A stretch of DNA of 64,000 nucleotides from Brachionus plicatilis (lineage: Eukaryota > Rotifera > Eurotatoria > Ploima > Brachionidae), in the NCBI GenBank assembly GCA_010279815.1, contig QEOQ01000316.1, positions 673,096 to 737,095 of the forward strand, given 5' to 3'. The notes under the pieces are model-generated. The model worked only from the letters and a program-made list of their open reading frames with translations. It did no database searches and was not told the origin of the DNA. Below, in pieces: positions 23,752 through 36,789 of this stretch. A program made the translations under genes and the position numbers. The stretch's first letter is position 1. Each line of letters starts with the position of its first letter.

Positions 23752-24913
23752 TTATTTTCTCGTTTGACTTTAAATAAAACTTGGTATGGATTTTTAGGCA
23801 AAAAAAAATATTTTATTAGTATAACAGTTATTTTCTAAAATAGGTAAATTTTATTTAGAAAGATTAATTCTCTTAGCAGTCGTTGACATCACAGATTTCA
23901 CCTTACTATTTAAAAAAGTAAAAAGTAAGATTTTCGTCATAATTTAGATTATTTTAACTGAATTAACTCGCAAATATTAAATCTGTAATAGACTTTTTCT
24001 ACGATTTCAAAAAAAATTATCGAAAATGAGCTATTCATAGAAAAAATATTATGTTATTTGATTTTTACTTGTTAATTTTTGAACGATTTATGTCACGAAC
24101 AAAAGTAAAATTTTGTATATTTTATTTCAAAAACTAAGAAAAAATAAATGTCTAAATAAAGTCAGAATTATTTTTTTAATTAAAACTAATTTTCTCGAAT
24201 TCTTAAAATGTACCTTTTGACTCCTAATTTTTGATCATTACCCAGAGACAAAATACTGAACCATAATTAAAATTGATTTATCTAAAGAAACACATGGTAT
24301 TAGGACTAAATATAACCAGATAATATTTTTGAATATTTTAGTTAAAAGATCAAAAAAAAAATGGTGAGAACGAAAAAAAATACAATTATTTTTTCTAATG
24401 AATTAAACTAATCAACAAAATAATTGAATGAACTTTTTTAATTTATCTTTTAGCTGATAAAGGATTTGATGAAATTTTTTTAGTTTTGGCAAGATTTTAG
24501 CTAAAAGAAGAAGTCTTGTAAAAAAGAAATTATTCGAGACAGTAATTTCTTTAGGGTCAATGATTTGAAAGGCTTTCTATAGAAGCCTAAGGAAAAATTT
24601 TTGACCTTGCTTGATAATTGTTATTTTAAAATTTTAAAAAATTTAACATGAAGAAGAATAATTAAATTTTTTTTTAAAAAGTTTATAATGCACTAAAACC
24701 ATTATGTTTAATTATTAAAAAAAGCTTTTAAAATATTGTGAAACAAAATGAAATCATATTTTAGCTCAATTAATTTCAAAATTAAAAAAAAATTCTAAAT
24801 AGACAGGTTATTTAGAAATTTTTATTTTTTGACACAAAATAAATGAAAATCAAAGTTAAATATCTAGGACTAAAAAATGTTAACCAATAACAAATATGAA
24901 AATATTTACTTAC
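23752..24913. other. ABCG-A upstream region, no other gene seen
   Basis: AT-rich sequence 5' of ABCG-A. No clear TATA box was singled out because the region is uniformly AT-rich. Confidence 0.4.
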
Positions 24914-25088
24914 CTGAAAAATTAAATGCTCCTTTACGGTAGAATAACGAACAAAAGTTTTAGATTTAGATCATCTTTTCCAAAATTGATTCGACAGTAT
25001 TTTAGTTAAGACCAATTTGGCCATTTATTTTAAACTTTCTTCGATTCATACAATTTAAAACATTAAGCAGAATTATTTTACCAGCTGG
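24914..25088 (-). pseudogene. ABCG exon-1 remnant
   Basis: A degraded copy of the 3' half of ABCG exon 1, from the nucleotide-binding fold to the HLIFQ end. Words such as aaaattaaatg and ccaatttggccatttatttt match, but stops and indels break the frame and the Walker A segment is gone. It marks a former fourth gene between A and B. Confidence 0.8.
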
Positions 25089-25614
25089 AAAATCTAGATA
25101 CATTTTTAAAGAATTTTAAAAGCTCGATTTTTCCTAAATTTATTAAGAAACAAAATATTAATTGCCTAAGATTTTTTTTTAATATTATATAAATATTTAT
25201 ATAATGATTTGATCCTTTTTTGTGCATCTTGGTCGTCAAAATCATGCATGGAGCTTCATTATTTGATAAAAAATGTTATTCAATCTTAATTTTTATTTTC
25301 ATTACAATGTTAAGTTGAATGACACATAAATTGAATCAATATTATTTCAATAAAATGTTTTTGTTCTTTAGAATTATTTTATGAGTTTTAATAATTTTCA
25401 GGGTATAATTTTATTTTAAGTGTTTTAAAATAGAATTTTATTTAATAAAAAAGTTAGAAAAATTTTTTGTCAATTATCATTTGACCATTTTAAAAATAAA
25501 TCGATGAATTCTTTTATATAAATTATTTTAAATTAAAATCTTTCATTTGCTCAAAATAGATATAGATAAATAGTTTAACAAGAAATATTATAGTCTTAAA
25601 TTTTCAAAAAAACT

Positions 25615-25631
25615 CGTCCCTAGGTGGATTC

Positions 25632-25668
<37 letters not shown>

Positions 25669-25688
25669 GCCGATTGCGCCATAGAGAC
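25615..25688 (-). tRNA. tRNA-Asn (GTT), copy 4
   Basis: Identical 74-nt tRNA-Asn with a TTTTTTT terminator on the minus strand. Its flanks match none of the other three copies. The stretches on either side (25089-25614, 25689-26347) hold no gene that I can see. Confidence 0.97.
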
Positions 25689-26347
25689 CATTTAATCTTT
25701 TTAAAATTTGAATTGAATTTATTCGGGAATATAAAAATTTTTATCATTTTCCTACTTTTTTCTCTCAAATTTTTTATTTTTTAACTATATTTTCTTCTAA
25801 ATTTAAATTTTAATTAAGTTTATTATTTACCAGTATTCATAAATATTTTGATTTTTAATTGCGAAATTAAAATCTAAGGATATTTAATGTTGGGTTTTAA
25901 ATTATCACATTGATCAGAAGGTTATAATGAATAAAAACGCTTTGTACAAAACTCATGAAAAAAGTCCGAAAAATTATAATGCATAGAGGACAGAAATTAA
26001 AAATAAGATAATAAAAAATATTTATTGTTAAACTAAAATGAATATAATTAAAAGGGGAATATTGCTTTTTAAAAAAAAACTTAGTTCTTCAATTAAACTT
26101 CACTCTATTTTAACAAAATTCATCTAAATTAATTAAAAGAAAATCTGAACTTGTTTTAAATGATCAATGCAAATTCCATCAAGTCAATAGAATTTATGAT
26201 GATTGGAGTGTAAGAGCTGTCAGAAATGAATTATTTAATTTTAAAAAATTTGAGTGAAACACGGTTATAAACGTTAAAAAATTAATTTATTTTCTGTGAA
26301 GATCAAAAATTGGATTGAAAAAAGATTTTTTGAATTTTGAATTAATT

Positions 26348-29300
26348 TTATCTGCGGTTGGCCTTAATTAAAAGAACTGCATAAGTTGCCACTCTCCAGA
26401 AAACAATCAGAGCACCCATTAGCCCAAAATTTAAACCATAATTTTTCTGAATTTAAAATTTTATTTTTAGTTTAAATAAATAAATGAAAATATACTTCAT
26501 CAATGTTGTAATAGTTGATTATTTGCTCTCCTTCAGTGAAACAGAATCCCATGTCTTGCTCAGCACATGTAATGTTTTTCACTCCTTTCCATTGATTGAC
26601 TAAAATAGCTTCATTTGAATAGCTAAACCAACTGAGATATCGCAGCCAAATAAAATACTTTGGAATTGATCTTTAAAAACCCAAATTAAATTGTAACTTG
26701 ATTAGAATTATAGTTTAATATACTCATTATTTAATAGGAATCCACTGAAAATCATGAGCTTTGAAAGAAAAAAATGAAATTTTGATGTTTTTGTCTTAAA
26801 ATTGGAACTTACCGGTACGAGAATGGGTCCAGCAAGAGCCAAAGCTTAGAAATTTATCATTAGTTTAATTTTTTTTGATTAATTACTTTGCTATCTAAAT
26901 TCATTTATTTACTATCTTGATATTTTGATTCTAGTTACCATCTATATTCTTTAATTTAATGGTTTGTAAAATACTTCTCTATTTTTTATGTAACTTTAAA
27001 TTAAATCTTAAATCCAAATTAATTATTTGTTAATAAAATGGCTGGGATTTATGCATTATTTTTTATGAATAAATTTGAAATTCAGTATCTAATTTTATAT
27101 AAATTAGAAGCCTTCTTTATTGATCAACAAAAAGGTAATTTGTATATGAGTATGAACGTTCTTTAAAATTATATAAGCATTTTTTAAATTTTGCAATGCT
27201 TTGAAAAAAAGAAATTAAATGAATTTTAGTCGAGGATTATTAATATAAATAAGTTGTAACAATTGATAATTATCTGTTAAATATTTTTTAAATAAAGCTT
27301 AAAACAAAATAGTGTCAAGAATCATAATTGTTTTAAAAAACTGGTGATTAGCCTGGAAATTTTACCTGGTGCCAGGCTTTCTATTGGCAGTATCCACTTG
27401 CAAGAAATATGACTGTGAATAGAATATATTCCATTCATTTACACCTAAAAATGCATTTTTCTGAATTAGTTTTCTTGTTATTTATAAGGATCATTAATGG
27501 GGTTTTAAAATGAGGACAGATCAAAAATTTTAACTTGAATTAAGAAATTATTTGGAAATTAATAAAATTTGAATAATTTAAATATAAAATGTAAATAAAA
27601 AATTATAATATAAATAAACTTTTTAATAAAATTCATCTTTATCAAAAATTAGAATACAAATTATTTTAAAAAAAATTAAAAATAAGTTTCATATAATAAT
27701 TATTTAATCAATTAATAAATATCTTTACCTATGTATTTACCTCAATATTCACCTATATTAAGCTTTTTGATAGTATACAAATGAATTGGAATAGAAAGGC
27801 AGAAATTATATGAAATTTAAAATTTTTTTTCTTACCAACATTTGTTGATGGAGCAACAGCAGAAAGAAAACATCCAAACCCCAACGAACACTGCACCACT
27901 AGGACTATAATGGCGACACAGATAAAAAATCTTTCTGCACTATTGTTTAGATTGGCCATCCAATATGCAATGGACATGAATAAAATTGGTAGAATAAAAA
28001 AAGTGGGTAGCTTTGGTTTTAAAAATTTTAGTTAAAAAATGATTTTTTTATTTATTAATTTCTAATCTTACATCTGTGAGTATTTTGGCTAAGTAATATG
28101 AAATAACCTTGTACATACCATTTTGATATTCACGGACAAAAATTGGTAATTCAACAGGAAACACCTATGCATTGTTAATTTAATTTAAAATTATTAATTT
28201 TTAAAAAAAATAAGTAATTTCTCTAAATTACGTTTACAACAAAGAACATCGTTGCAAAACCATTATTGCAAATGCATAAAAACATAAAACCATTAATATC
28301 CATTACACCTTTCTGGTTATATTCTAGTCTTAGGTAAATCAAACCAAAAAGAACTGAAACAATCTTTAATTAAATTATTTTAAATTTATTCCATAAAAGT
28401 GTTTAAATAATCCAAATTTTAATTTGACATTATTTTTGTTTAATAATCGAACAATTATTTACTATTGTTTGTAAAACTTGTATTTTAAATGTGAATGGTT
28501 CCCGGATTATTCCTAGTGAATTTCTCCATAAAAGCCAACTAAGTTGCGTCAGAAAATTGGTTCTTTGATCTTTTTTGACAATTAATGTCTTTTCATTTAA
28601 ACTACTATCTATTGATAACCGAATTTCATCTTTTTGATGACTTTTGGCGAAATTATCGCAAATTTTCTTTAAGAAATGAATAAACAAAATTAAAATATTT
28701 TATTGAATTTATTTTACATTGACTTTTTCTAAACAATGTTCTCTCTTTGAGGGTTGAATAGCCAATTCTCGGATATAAAAATCAGCTGGGTTAAAATTTA
28801 AAGGTAAAATTAGTCCTTGACTAAAAAAAAAAATTATTAAAGAAACAAATGTGAAAGGTTTAGAAAATACGTCTTAAAAAATTCAGCTGCACCAGATAGA
28901 TTGCCAAGATAGGCCAATCGACCTTCGGCCAAAAGACAAAATTTGTCAAATTCTTGAAATATTTCACTTGATGGTTGATGAATGGTGCAAATAATACATT
29001 TGCCTTGGCTTGCCAAATTTTTCATTGCCTCCATCACTGACATGGCCATGAAAGAGTCGAGACCACTTGTTGGCTCATCGCAAAATAAAATAGATGGATT
29101 GGTGATTATTTCGGAAGCAAATGCCAGTCGACGTTTTTCACCACCTGAAATGCCACGATGACCGAAAAAACCTATGACCGTATTTTCACATTTTTTTAAA
29201 TTTAACTTTTAAGTTAATTTAAACATTAAAAAAATATTTAAAAATTAAAAAAAAAAATAATTACATCTTGTAAAATTTTGTTAACTCTTATAATTCTTTC

Positions 29301-30204
29301 TTTTTTTGTTGTTTCTTTGTCCATTCGTAGCATTGCCTGAAATAAAATAAATAGAATTTATTTTCTTTATTAAATGAATCTAAATCTGTTTTTTTTTTAA
29401 TTTTTTTCCTCAATAACTTCGGTCCATAAATTTGTTTAAAAAATTTTTCTTATTTAAATATAAAAATCAGAAAAAAATTTTATTAGTTTTTCTTTTCTAT
29501 GCTGAGTTAATAACTTTAATAATTTTTCAAAAACAAATTAGAAAAAAATTATTGACGTAATTGTATTAGCTTTGGTAATTTAAAAAATGATCAATACAAA
29601 TCACTGTAAGAAATTTAATATTGAACAAGTCTTTCTATCTTAATAATATTTATTTAATTAAAATAATGTAAAATATAACTGAAAAAGAAATCATTCATTC
29701 ATGATTGTATAACCTAATAAATTTTAATCAATAACCAATATGTAAATATTAGCTCACCTGAAAAATTAAATGTTCTTTTACGGTAAGATAGCCAACAAAT
29801 AGATCATCTTGTTGCACATAGCTAGAAACTTCTCTAATCTCCTCAATTGATCTGACAGTCTTTCCATTAAGGCCTATTTGGCCATTTATTTTGAGCTTTC
29901 CTCGATTTCTAAAATTCAAAACATTAAGCAGAGTTGTTTTTCCGGCTCCACTTGCTCCCATAATTGCCATCACTTCTCCTCTATTCGCATAACCATCCAC
30001 ATTAGAAATAATTTCTTTTGTTTCTATATATTTATATGAATCCTTCCGTAGTTTTTGTATTAAGCTGTATTTTTGTGGTAATGAAACTGTAATTTTATTC
30101 CAGGTGAGAATAACTTGATTTGAACTTTCTACACTTGAGTTATTTGATAAAGCTACTGATTCAGATTGAGTTCGCGGTATTCCAAGAAAATTAAACGAGT
30201 TCAT
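26348..30204 (-). CDS. ABCG half-transporter B
   Basis: Close paralogue of copy A with the same exon plan. The start is set at the ATG at 30204 because copy C begins with the same MNSFNFL. Exon 1 (30204-29758) has GASGAGKTT. Exon 2 is at about 29337-29266, and exon 3 (about 29190-28864) has ISGGEKRR and [10 protein letters not shown] single exon (28666-28463) replaces exons 5 and 6 of copies A and C: the joined exon stays in frame and lacks the segment with CSRYFC. TM exons follow at about 28360-28220, 28170-28070 and 28010-27830. An intron of about 1 kb precedes the ALAGPILVP exon near 26850. The end is KANRR at 26348. Splice sites look intact. Confidence 0.9.
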
Positions 30205-30437
30205 TTCTTTGTTAAAGAAAATTTTTTTTCCAATATAATAATTAAGCAAATAATTAATGATTTAAGTAAACTATAAACACTAAAATAGCAAAAAGTATGA
30301 TAACATTTAGTTTTTTTTCCACTTATTTTGTAATTAGACATCAAAATCTTTTTTTTTACTAAGTAAAAGCTTTTCAAGTAAATTATCAACCAAACTAAAA
30401 ATAAATAAATGAATAAGAATTTATAATTATTGTTTGA

Positions 30438-31063
30438 GGTGTTCCTCAAGGTTCAGTCATTAATCCTTTACTATTTATTATTTTTGTCAATGATATACCT
30501 AATATAGCGAATACTCCTTTCTTTTTACTGAATGCTTGGTAAAATTTCATATAATATTAATGTATATTATATAAAAAGATGAAATTACTAGATAAAATGT
30601 ATTAAATGTACTATATAAAAAATTATTTACTTAATACAAAATTTAACACCTAGATAAAATTATTAATAAATAGAATTAATAGACACATTCATAGAGAAAA
30701 AAATTAAAATGTTAGATAATTTTATTAATTAACTAGATATAATTGAATAGTTAATCAATATTTTATTTGATTAATTAGTTAATTTATTTAACTCGATAAA
30801 ATATAAGTTTTAAATCCATTTCAAATCTAACTATTTCTTCTTTTTTTGAAACTTGAACTATTTAAACATGTTCCACATGTAACAATCTATTACAATTTAT
30901 GTCTTTTCAACTTTCATTTTTTTATCTCATTTTATTAACTTTAATTTTACTTTTATTTTATTTTATTTTTATTTTATTTTTATTTTATTTTTTTTTATTT
31001 TTTAACTTATTCCGAAGGAGCTTTAGCTCGGTACAGAAAACAAATAAATAAATAAATAAAAAT
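30438..31063 (+). mobile_element. LINE relic with AAAT-repeat tail
   Basis: 30438-30540 encodes GVPQGSV followed by PLLFIIFVNDI, the RT block of a LINE. AT-rich 3' sequence follows, ending with a small hairpin (ggagctttagctc, 31018-31030) and a tail of aaat units (31041-31061), a common LINE 3' end. The middle part is not recognisably coding. Confidence 0.5.
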
Positions 31064-31113
31064 TCTCTTAGCTTTACTTTACTTTACTAATTACTTAATA
31101 AAACAATTGAAAA

Positions 31114-31431
31114 ATGATGCATCCCGACACAGACTCTTCGAATACGACTAGTTCGGAGAACACCGAACCTAGCAGTGAAGAAACATACGAAATGGCTCCA
31201 CGACAAACTCACCCTATATCTCCTTCTGAATGTAATAAAACAGCATTCGTTCAACTAACTGTCAAGAATAGTAGGGGAGAAAACATAATTCCTGCTGGTG
31301 TAAAAACAACTCAACCCAATCGTGGTCGTGGTAGACCAAAAAAAAGTGACAACGATTTTCAAGCCACTCAGTCAAAAAAAAGGGATGCTGATCATGTTCA
31401 TGAGTCGCGCAATAAAAGAAGAAAAAAATAA
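31114..31431 (+). CDS. Small AT-hook protein (105 aa)
   Basis: An intact ORF from ATG 31114 (a second ATG follows at once) to TAA. The N-terminus is Ser/Thr/Glu-rich and acidic. Residues 70-77 read RGRGRPKK, the AT-hook core that binds the minor groove of AT-rich DNA; a basic end (KRRKK) would serve as a nuclear signal. Codon use is balanced, with more G/C than the surroundings. It lies about 50 bp after a LINE tail, so it could be a host gene or a protein of an undescribed element. No partner genes are adjacent. Confidence 0.65.
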   Translation: MMHPDTDSSNTTSSENTEPSSEETYEMAPRQTHPISPSECNKTAFVQLTVKNSRGENIIPAGVKTTQPNRGRGRPKKSDNDFQATQSKKRDADHVHESRNKRRKK

Positions 31432-33340
31432 GTACTCATTTTGTTTCTATAGTTTTTTTTGTTTTCTTGTCTATCAAATAATTTCTTTATCTAGTAAAAA
31501 ATATTTTAATATAGTGTTTTGTCTTTTTATCTATTAGTTAATAAAAATATCTAGTTGATTTCATCTTTTTTATCTTTTAAAATAATATCTAGTAAATTTC
31601 ATCTTTTTATCTATTTTAATTAATTCTATGCCGTTAAATTCTACATTTTTAAAAAAATATGTAAATATCGATAATTTGAATCCTTTAAAAAGTGAATTAA
31701 AACATAAAGTTAATTATTATTAATTCAAAAAAAAACAAAACATAAAAATCAAAATTAAGACGAATAATTCTGAAATCGAACTTGATTGCTTTTTTTTTTT
31801 TAAATCAAAATGGCAGATTTCTAATGTTTTAATATACTTTTTTTACTACTATGACATGATTTTTTATTTATTTGCCCTAAAAAAGTTTATTTTTGTGATT
31901 CTTTAATCCTTATGCCTAGAAAAAGGACTGTTAAAGTAGAAGATGAAAATGTCGAAATGAAAAGTCTTGCTTCATTGTCTTCTCAAAATATATGAATATA
32001 AAAATAAGAAAATACCTAGAAACTTACAAGAGTCAGTGATTAGACATCAACTTGTTGCATAATAAAAATTTCATTTTAAATGAAAGATGAATATTTAATT
32101 AAAATTATTAACTCAAATTTTTTACATAACTTTTCTATGGTTTGATTTTGATTAAAAAAAATAATTGATGTGATTTTCACATTTCAGTAAATTCATTTTG
32201 TTTTTCATCATTTTAAATAAAGAGTTTTCTTTTTATTCGTGAATCAAATTTTTTATGTATTTTAATCTCTCTTTATTTGTTTTTAATCCCAACCCTTGGC
32301 TTGGAATTTGGGGGACAAGCACTGCTTGGCGTGTTGTATGTTGTGTTGGACAGTGTCGTGAAAATGTTGTAAATGCATTAGTTTTGAATAAACAGTAATT
32401 AATTTTTTGCTAAATTTGCAGAGCTTGGCAGACTTTGATAGTTGATGCAACAATGTTTGTTGCACAATGGTGAATTTACACAACTAATTTTGAATTTAAA
32501 TAAAAAGTTTTTCAATTTTGGCTATTTGAAGTTCATGATCATAATCATATGTTTTAAACTTAATTAATTAAATCTCAACAAAAATGATAAATTAAGCTTT
32601 TATAATATTTAAAATAATACAAAAAAAATATTTTTAATCTAATTGATTCTAAAACAAATTCAAAATCAAGATTGAGTTATCGAAATTATGGCTCAAACAG
32701 AGGCTTTAAATGATATTCTAATTAAGATTTAAATAAATTACAGCGAAACGAAGTCAAATTTTGAATTGAAAAATTTCAAAATAAAGATTAATTTAATTTA
32801 TTCAAAAAAAGTACGCCAGGCTTGGCGATGTTATTAAAAATAGTTTATTTTTTAATTTTTAGATTAACATTTAATTTTTGGAGGTACATTATAATTTACA
32901 TTTGATCATGAACTTCAATTTGCCTGTATCTTTTATCATCTCGTAATATTTCACAAAAAATTCTGCTCATTAAAAAAAATAATACAAATTGAATTAAATA
33001 AAAGAAAAAAAAAATTTTTTCTGTTCTAATGTTATTTAATTGACGCTTTTTCCTTTTTTTTTATTTTTTACACTTAAAAAAAAAAATAACACTTCACATT
33101 ATTTTAGTAAAATTCGATAAATAATTTTTATTGTTTAAAAAAGCAAAATTGATTTTTTTATTTTTGTTTTCAAATTTCATTAAAAAATTGAAAAATGATT
33201 TTTTTGTAGGTCTTTTTGATTTAACTAATTTTTGCTTGATATTTGGTGCATTTACTTAAAATTACCTAATTTTACATCAGAGCCTTGTACCAAATCATTG
33301 ATGCTAATGCCTATAATTTTATTTTTAAATTCTAATTTAA
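31432..33340. other. No convincing gene
   Basis: AT-rich. A 66-codon minus-strand frame at 32283-32483 is Gln/His/Lys-rich with no recognisable domain and is probably chance. The near-repeat tttaatttttgg / ttgcc around 32510 and 32880-32930 (gttcatgatca / tgatcatgaac) suggests a small inverted-repeat element of about 400 bp. Confidence 0.35.
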
Positions 33341-33344
33341 ATTT

Positions 33345-33565
33345 TTTTTTTGGACCGTTCTGAGTCCTGCCGGTGTGCACACGGTCGGCCGTTTAACGGT
33401 CAGTTTTTATTTTGGACGATAGTCGGCCGTCCACCGCACTATCTTCTAAAATTTGGCCGGCCATTTCATGGTTGGTCTGTGAGTTGGCCGCTTACAGGGC
33501 TTGCCACGGTCTCGGCCATTTTTTTTTCTGGCCGGCCACAAAGCCTCTCGACCGACCCCTCAAAC
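33345..33565. repeat. GC-rich GGCCGGCC-type repeat
   Basis: About 220 bp of GC-rich sequence full of ggccgg, accgt and cggtc words in both orientations. It resembles 46110-46290, sharing ctggcc-ggccacaa and tcgaccg. The overlapping ORFs are not coding-like. Such self-complementary ends are common in hAT-type elements, but no target duplication was found. Confidence 0.5.
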
Positions 33566-34436
33566 TAATTATTAGGAAAGATAATGCGTTCAACTGTAAT
33601 AATAAAAGGAATTGGATAAGAAAAATAGCAGTTATTAATAAAATAAATGTTACCATTATAAATTCAGTCATTCCAAACTATAATTTTGTTTAATTTATAA
33701 ATTTAATTTGGCTTATTTTTCGATCTAAATTTAAATAAATAAACCAATTGTTTAACTTGTTTTTGCTTTTCACCAGTCTTGTACTACCAATTATTAACGA
33801 AAAACTTAGCCAACTTGACTTCATCAGTAATGGACCTTTCTAGAATTTTTTTAATTTGAACATAACCATCAATTTTAGCCCGGCTTCATCAAATGAATCA
33901 GATTGAATCTTATATATACAATTAAATTCAAATTATAAAATTAAAAAAAATTCAAAATATAAACACATGTTTACTGAAGCGTCCAAAAATTTCAATGTTT
34001 TATAATTATGAAAAAAATTACAATTTAGTGCAATTAGTGGGTTTTCTTTTTTTTTTAGCATTTGTTGACAAATTTTTTAATCAGAAATTTAAAAAGTTAA
34101 CTAATTTCCTTGCTTATCATTTAAGTCGACATACCAGCGGAGGATATCAGAGAAAAGAGAAGACCCTAAAAATGAAGCCCCAGCTTTAACTCGTAATTCT
34201 TTTGTTCCTATGATGGATTATATTATAATTTAAATTAGTTTTCGATACAGACACAGCTAACCGATCCAATAGACGGGCGTATACTCACGGTTGTTGGCCC
34301 GTTTAATAACCGTTTAAATTTAAATATTTTATTAAAAAAAATTTTTGAATATTATTTAAAAAACCTTAATTCGAGTGACATCGACTTTAACTTAGCTGCA
34401 ACAATAAAAACCTGAAACGGAAAATATTCAAATTTT
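33566..34436. other. No assigned gene
   Basis: AT-rich. A 64-codon frame at 33995-34189 ends with LAYHLSRHTSGGYQRKEK, which has a finger-like His spacing but no Cys pair; its function is unknown. A GC-richer patch at 34255-34310 resembles the GGCC-type repeat. Confidence 0.3.
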
Positions 34437-36621
34437 AAATATTACTCAATTAAAAATTATTATCTAGTCGGTCTTTTGAATAATATTTAAGAAATTATTT
34501 ATAATTAATTATTTAAGAAAATTTTTTTTAATAATTCAAAATCCGCCCGGCAAATTCGGACTTAGTCCGCCCGTTTAAATTTTAAATTATGATCTCACAA
34601 AGGAAAAACATCAGACTTTGTCGCGCACTTTACAAAATAAGGAATCATTCGAACTACAATTTGAATCTACATTTTCTTCTTCAACTAAAAGGTAAACTAT
34701 TTATTAATGATTTTTTCGTGCCATTTTGCTATACAACATAAAACGGGTGAGGCATAAGTAAAAGGCAAAATTTAAGATTACTTGCCCGATTATGCAAATG
34801 ATCTGATTTTCTACCAAATATATTTATAAATTACTAAACATTTGCTATAATATTGCAAGATATTATTATAATATTTTAAAATGGAACTTGCAATGACTGA
34901 ACGAGAAAATTAGCTAAATTCAGTCCAAAATATGATTTCACAAATGAAAAAATGAGACCTTGTCGCGCGCTTAACAAAACAAGGAATCATTCATAGTGCA
35001 ATATAAGAAACGATTCAAAATAAGTATTCAAAATTGAGGGCCGACAATTGAAAATAAGAGAAGGGGTGGTCCAACCAACTTGACAAATGTTTTTTTTTAT
35101 AAAGTCGTCTATTCTCAACTGGAATACGACAAGAAAATTGTAATTTTAGAAGTTATTTTAATTAGATCTAATTTAATTTTTAGAATATGTTAAAACATTT
35201 ATTAAAATGCACAAAAGTAATTGTTGGATGTGAATCAACTATTACAGGTAAATAAATTATTATCTCTCCTGATAGGACTAAATAAATAAATGCCAATTTG
35301 ATTCTTTTTTTTTAATTTCATAAGATTGATACTAATTGAAAAAAATTTTTGAAAAGACAAATATATTTTCATCTTTTTTATTTAATTAATAATTTTCTAA
35401 TACATTATAAAATTTAATTTTGCAACAATCTAATTTGAAAATATGCGCCAACAATTTCTGATATTGAATATTTAATTAAAAATCATAACTTAAATTAATA
35501 TATTCTTTTTAAAAAAAGATTGCTCAAAGTCTAAGAATAAAATGGTAAGCTTTTAATTTCTCAATTTCTCAAATTTTTAATAAAAATGGATATTTTAAGG
35601 CTGCCACTAATTGTCAAAAATGCCTCACAATCGATTTTATCACAAAAGCTGTTTATTCTCAACTGGAAAACAACAAGAAAATTGTGATTTTAGAAGTTAT
35701 TTTAATTAGATCTTATTTAATTTTTAGAATATGGTAAAAAAATTATTAAAATTGTCAACAGCTGAATGTGAATCAATTTTTACAGGTAAATTAAATCAAA
35801 ATTATTTAAAATTTTTTATGTTATTCAGAAAAAGAGGCCAAAATTTCCAAAAAAAACACAATTGAAAATGATAGCCAAATATTACTTTCTCAGAGTAATT
35901 CAAGTAAGTTATTATACAAATTAAGAAACATCGGTATTGTGAATTTCAAATACAAATTGAACAAAAATTCTTCATTTTTTATTAAATTATAATTAAAATA
36001 AATAAAAAATATTAGAACTTTGTTGCACCTTTTTTACTCACAATAATTTATTCATCGCCGGAATTAGCTAAATATAAATATAATTTAACCTGAAAGGGAT
36101 AATTGAAAAACTCGTAGAGTGTATCGAAGTTGCCGTACAAAATCGTGACGTTTAGATGGAAAAATTGTTTTGAACAGATCAATTTAAAAAAATTTAAGCA
36201 CAAAATCCCTGTTCTGTGACCATAAGATATTAAGTCAAAAATTTTTAGGTTTCATGGTTAAACCCTAATCCCTGATTATTTTGAGACCCTAAAAATCTTG
36301 ATTTTAGTAAAAGGTAATTTTATACTGAATTATGATTAGATCAAAGCTAAAACATATTGTTCCAAACGTGTTATTAAGCTTTGTAGAAAATGCATAATTA
36401 TTAAAAAATTTATAAAGTATTAGTAAGATGTAACCCTAACCCTAGTAAATATTAGTGCATAAAGTAAAATAAAATGCCAAAAAACAAAAATTTTAGTTTT
36501 AAGAACAATTTGAATCTGTTAAAGAAATATAATGTTGTTGATTTCAAGTTTTGTTTTTAAATAAAAAATTTGCTCTGAACTCTGTTTTCGAAATTGCTTA
36601 AATAAAATCTTATAAAAATTA
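34437..36621 (+). repeat. Long direct repeat, copy 1
   Basis: 2185 bp, nearly identical to 41993-44151, with only a handful of substitutions noticed by eye and one 26-bp difference near 34500 lying between two copies of tatttaagaaa. The two copies exactly bracket the LINE at 36622-41992. Confidence 0.92.
35104..35903 (+). CDS. Spliced Cys-pair module gene, locus 1 (partial)
   Basis: A chain of small exons with GT-AG borders and matching phases: about 35104-35139, 35184-35247, 35519-35544 (26 nt), 35600-35683 (84 nt), 35728-35785 and 35829-35903. The peptide runs from NMLKHLLKC through DCSKSKNKM and NCQKCLTIDFITKAVYSQLE to NMVKKLLKLSTAECES, then EKEAKISKK. The Cys-x2-Cys followed by N-M-x-K-x-L-L-K recalls a BED or hAT-type zinc finger, but the match is only suggestive. 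The intron between the 84-nt exon and the next is 44 nt. No start or stop was found, so the gene is incomplete or decayed. Confidence 0.5.
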
Positions 36622-36789
36622 TTACTTATATAAAGAAAATTTTTGTTGTTGTTATTCTAATTGTTTAAAATTTTTGCTCATTCAATAAACTTAAGAGTTT
36701 AACTACAACTAAAACAAACGCCGTTATTAGCGAAACCAAACGTTAGTGATAAGTGGTAGTTCCCGACGAACAAACTGTAAACATTAATT

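Noticed and set aside
32283..32483. Minus-strand 66-codon ORF as a gene
   Set aside because: No start context, domain or poly(A) signal; Gln/Lys/His content fits chance.
33350..33693. Overlapping ORFs in the GC-rich patch
   Set aside because: The patch is a self-complementary repeat; the frames look like translation of ggccgg words.
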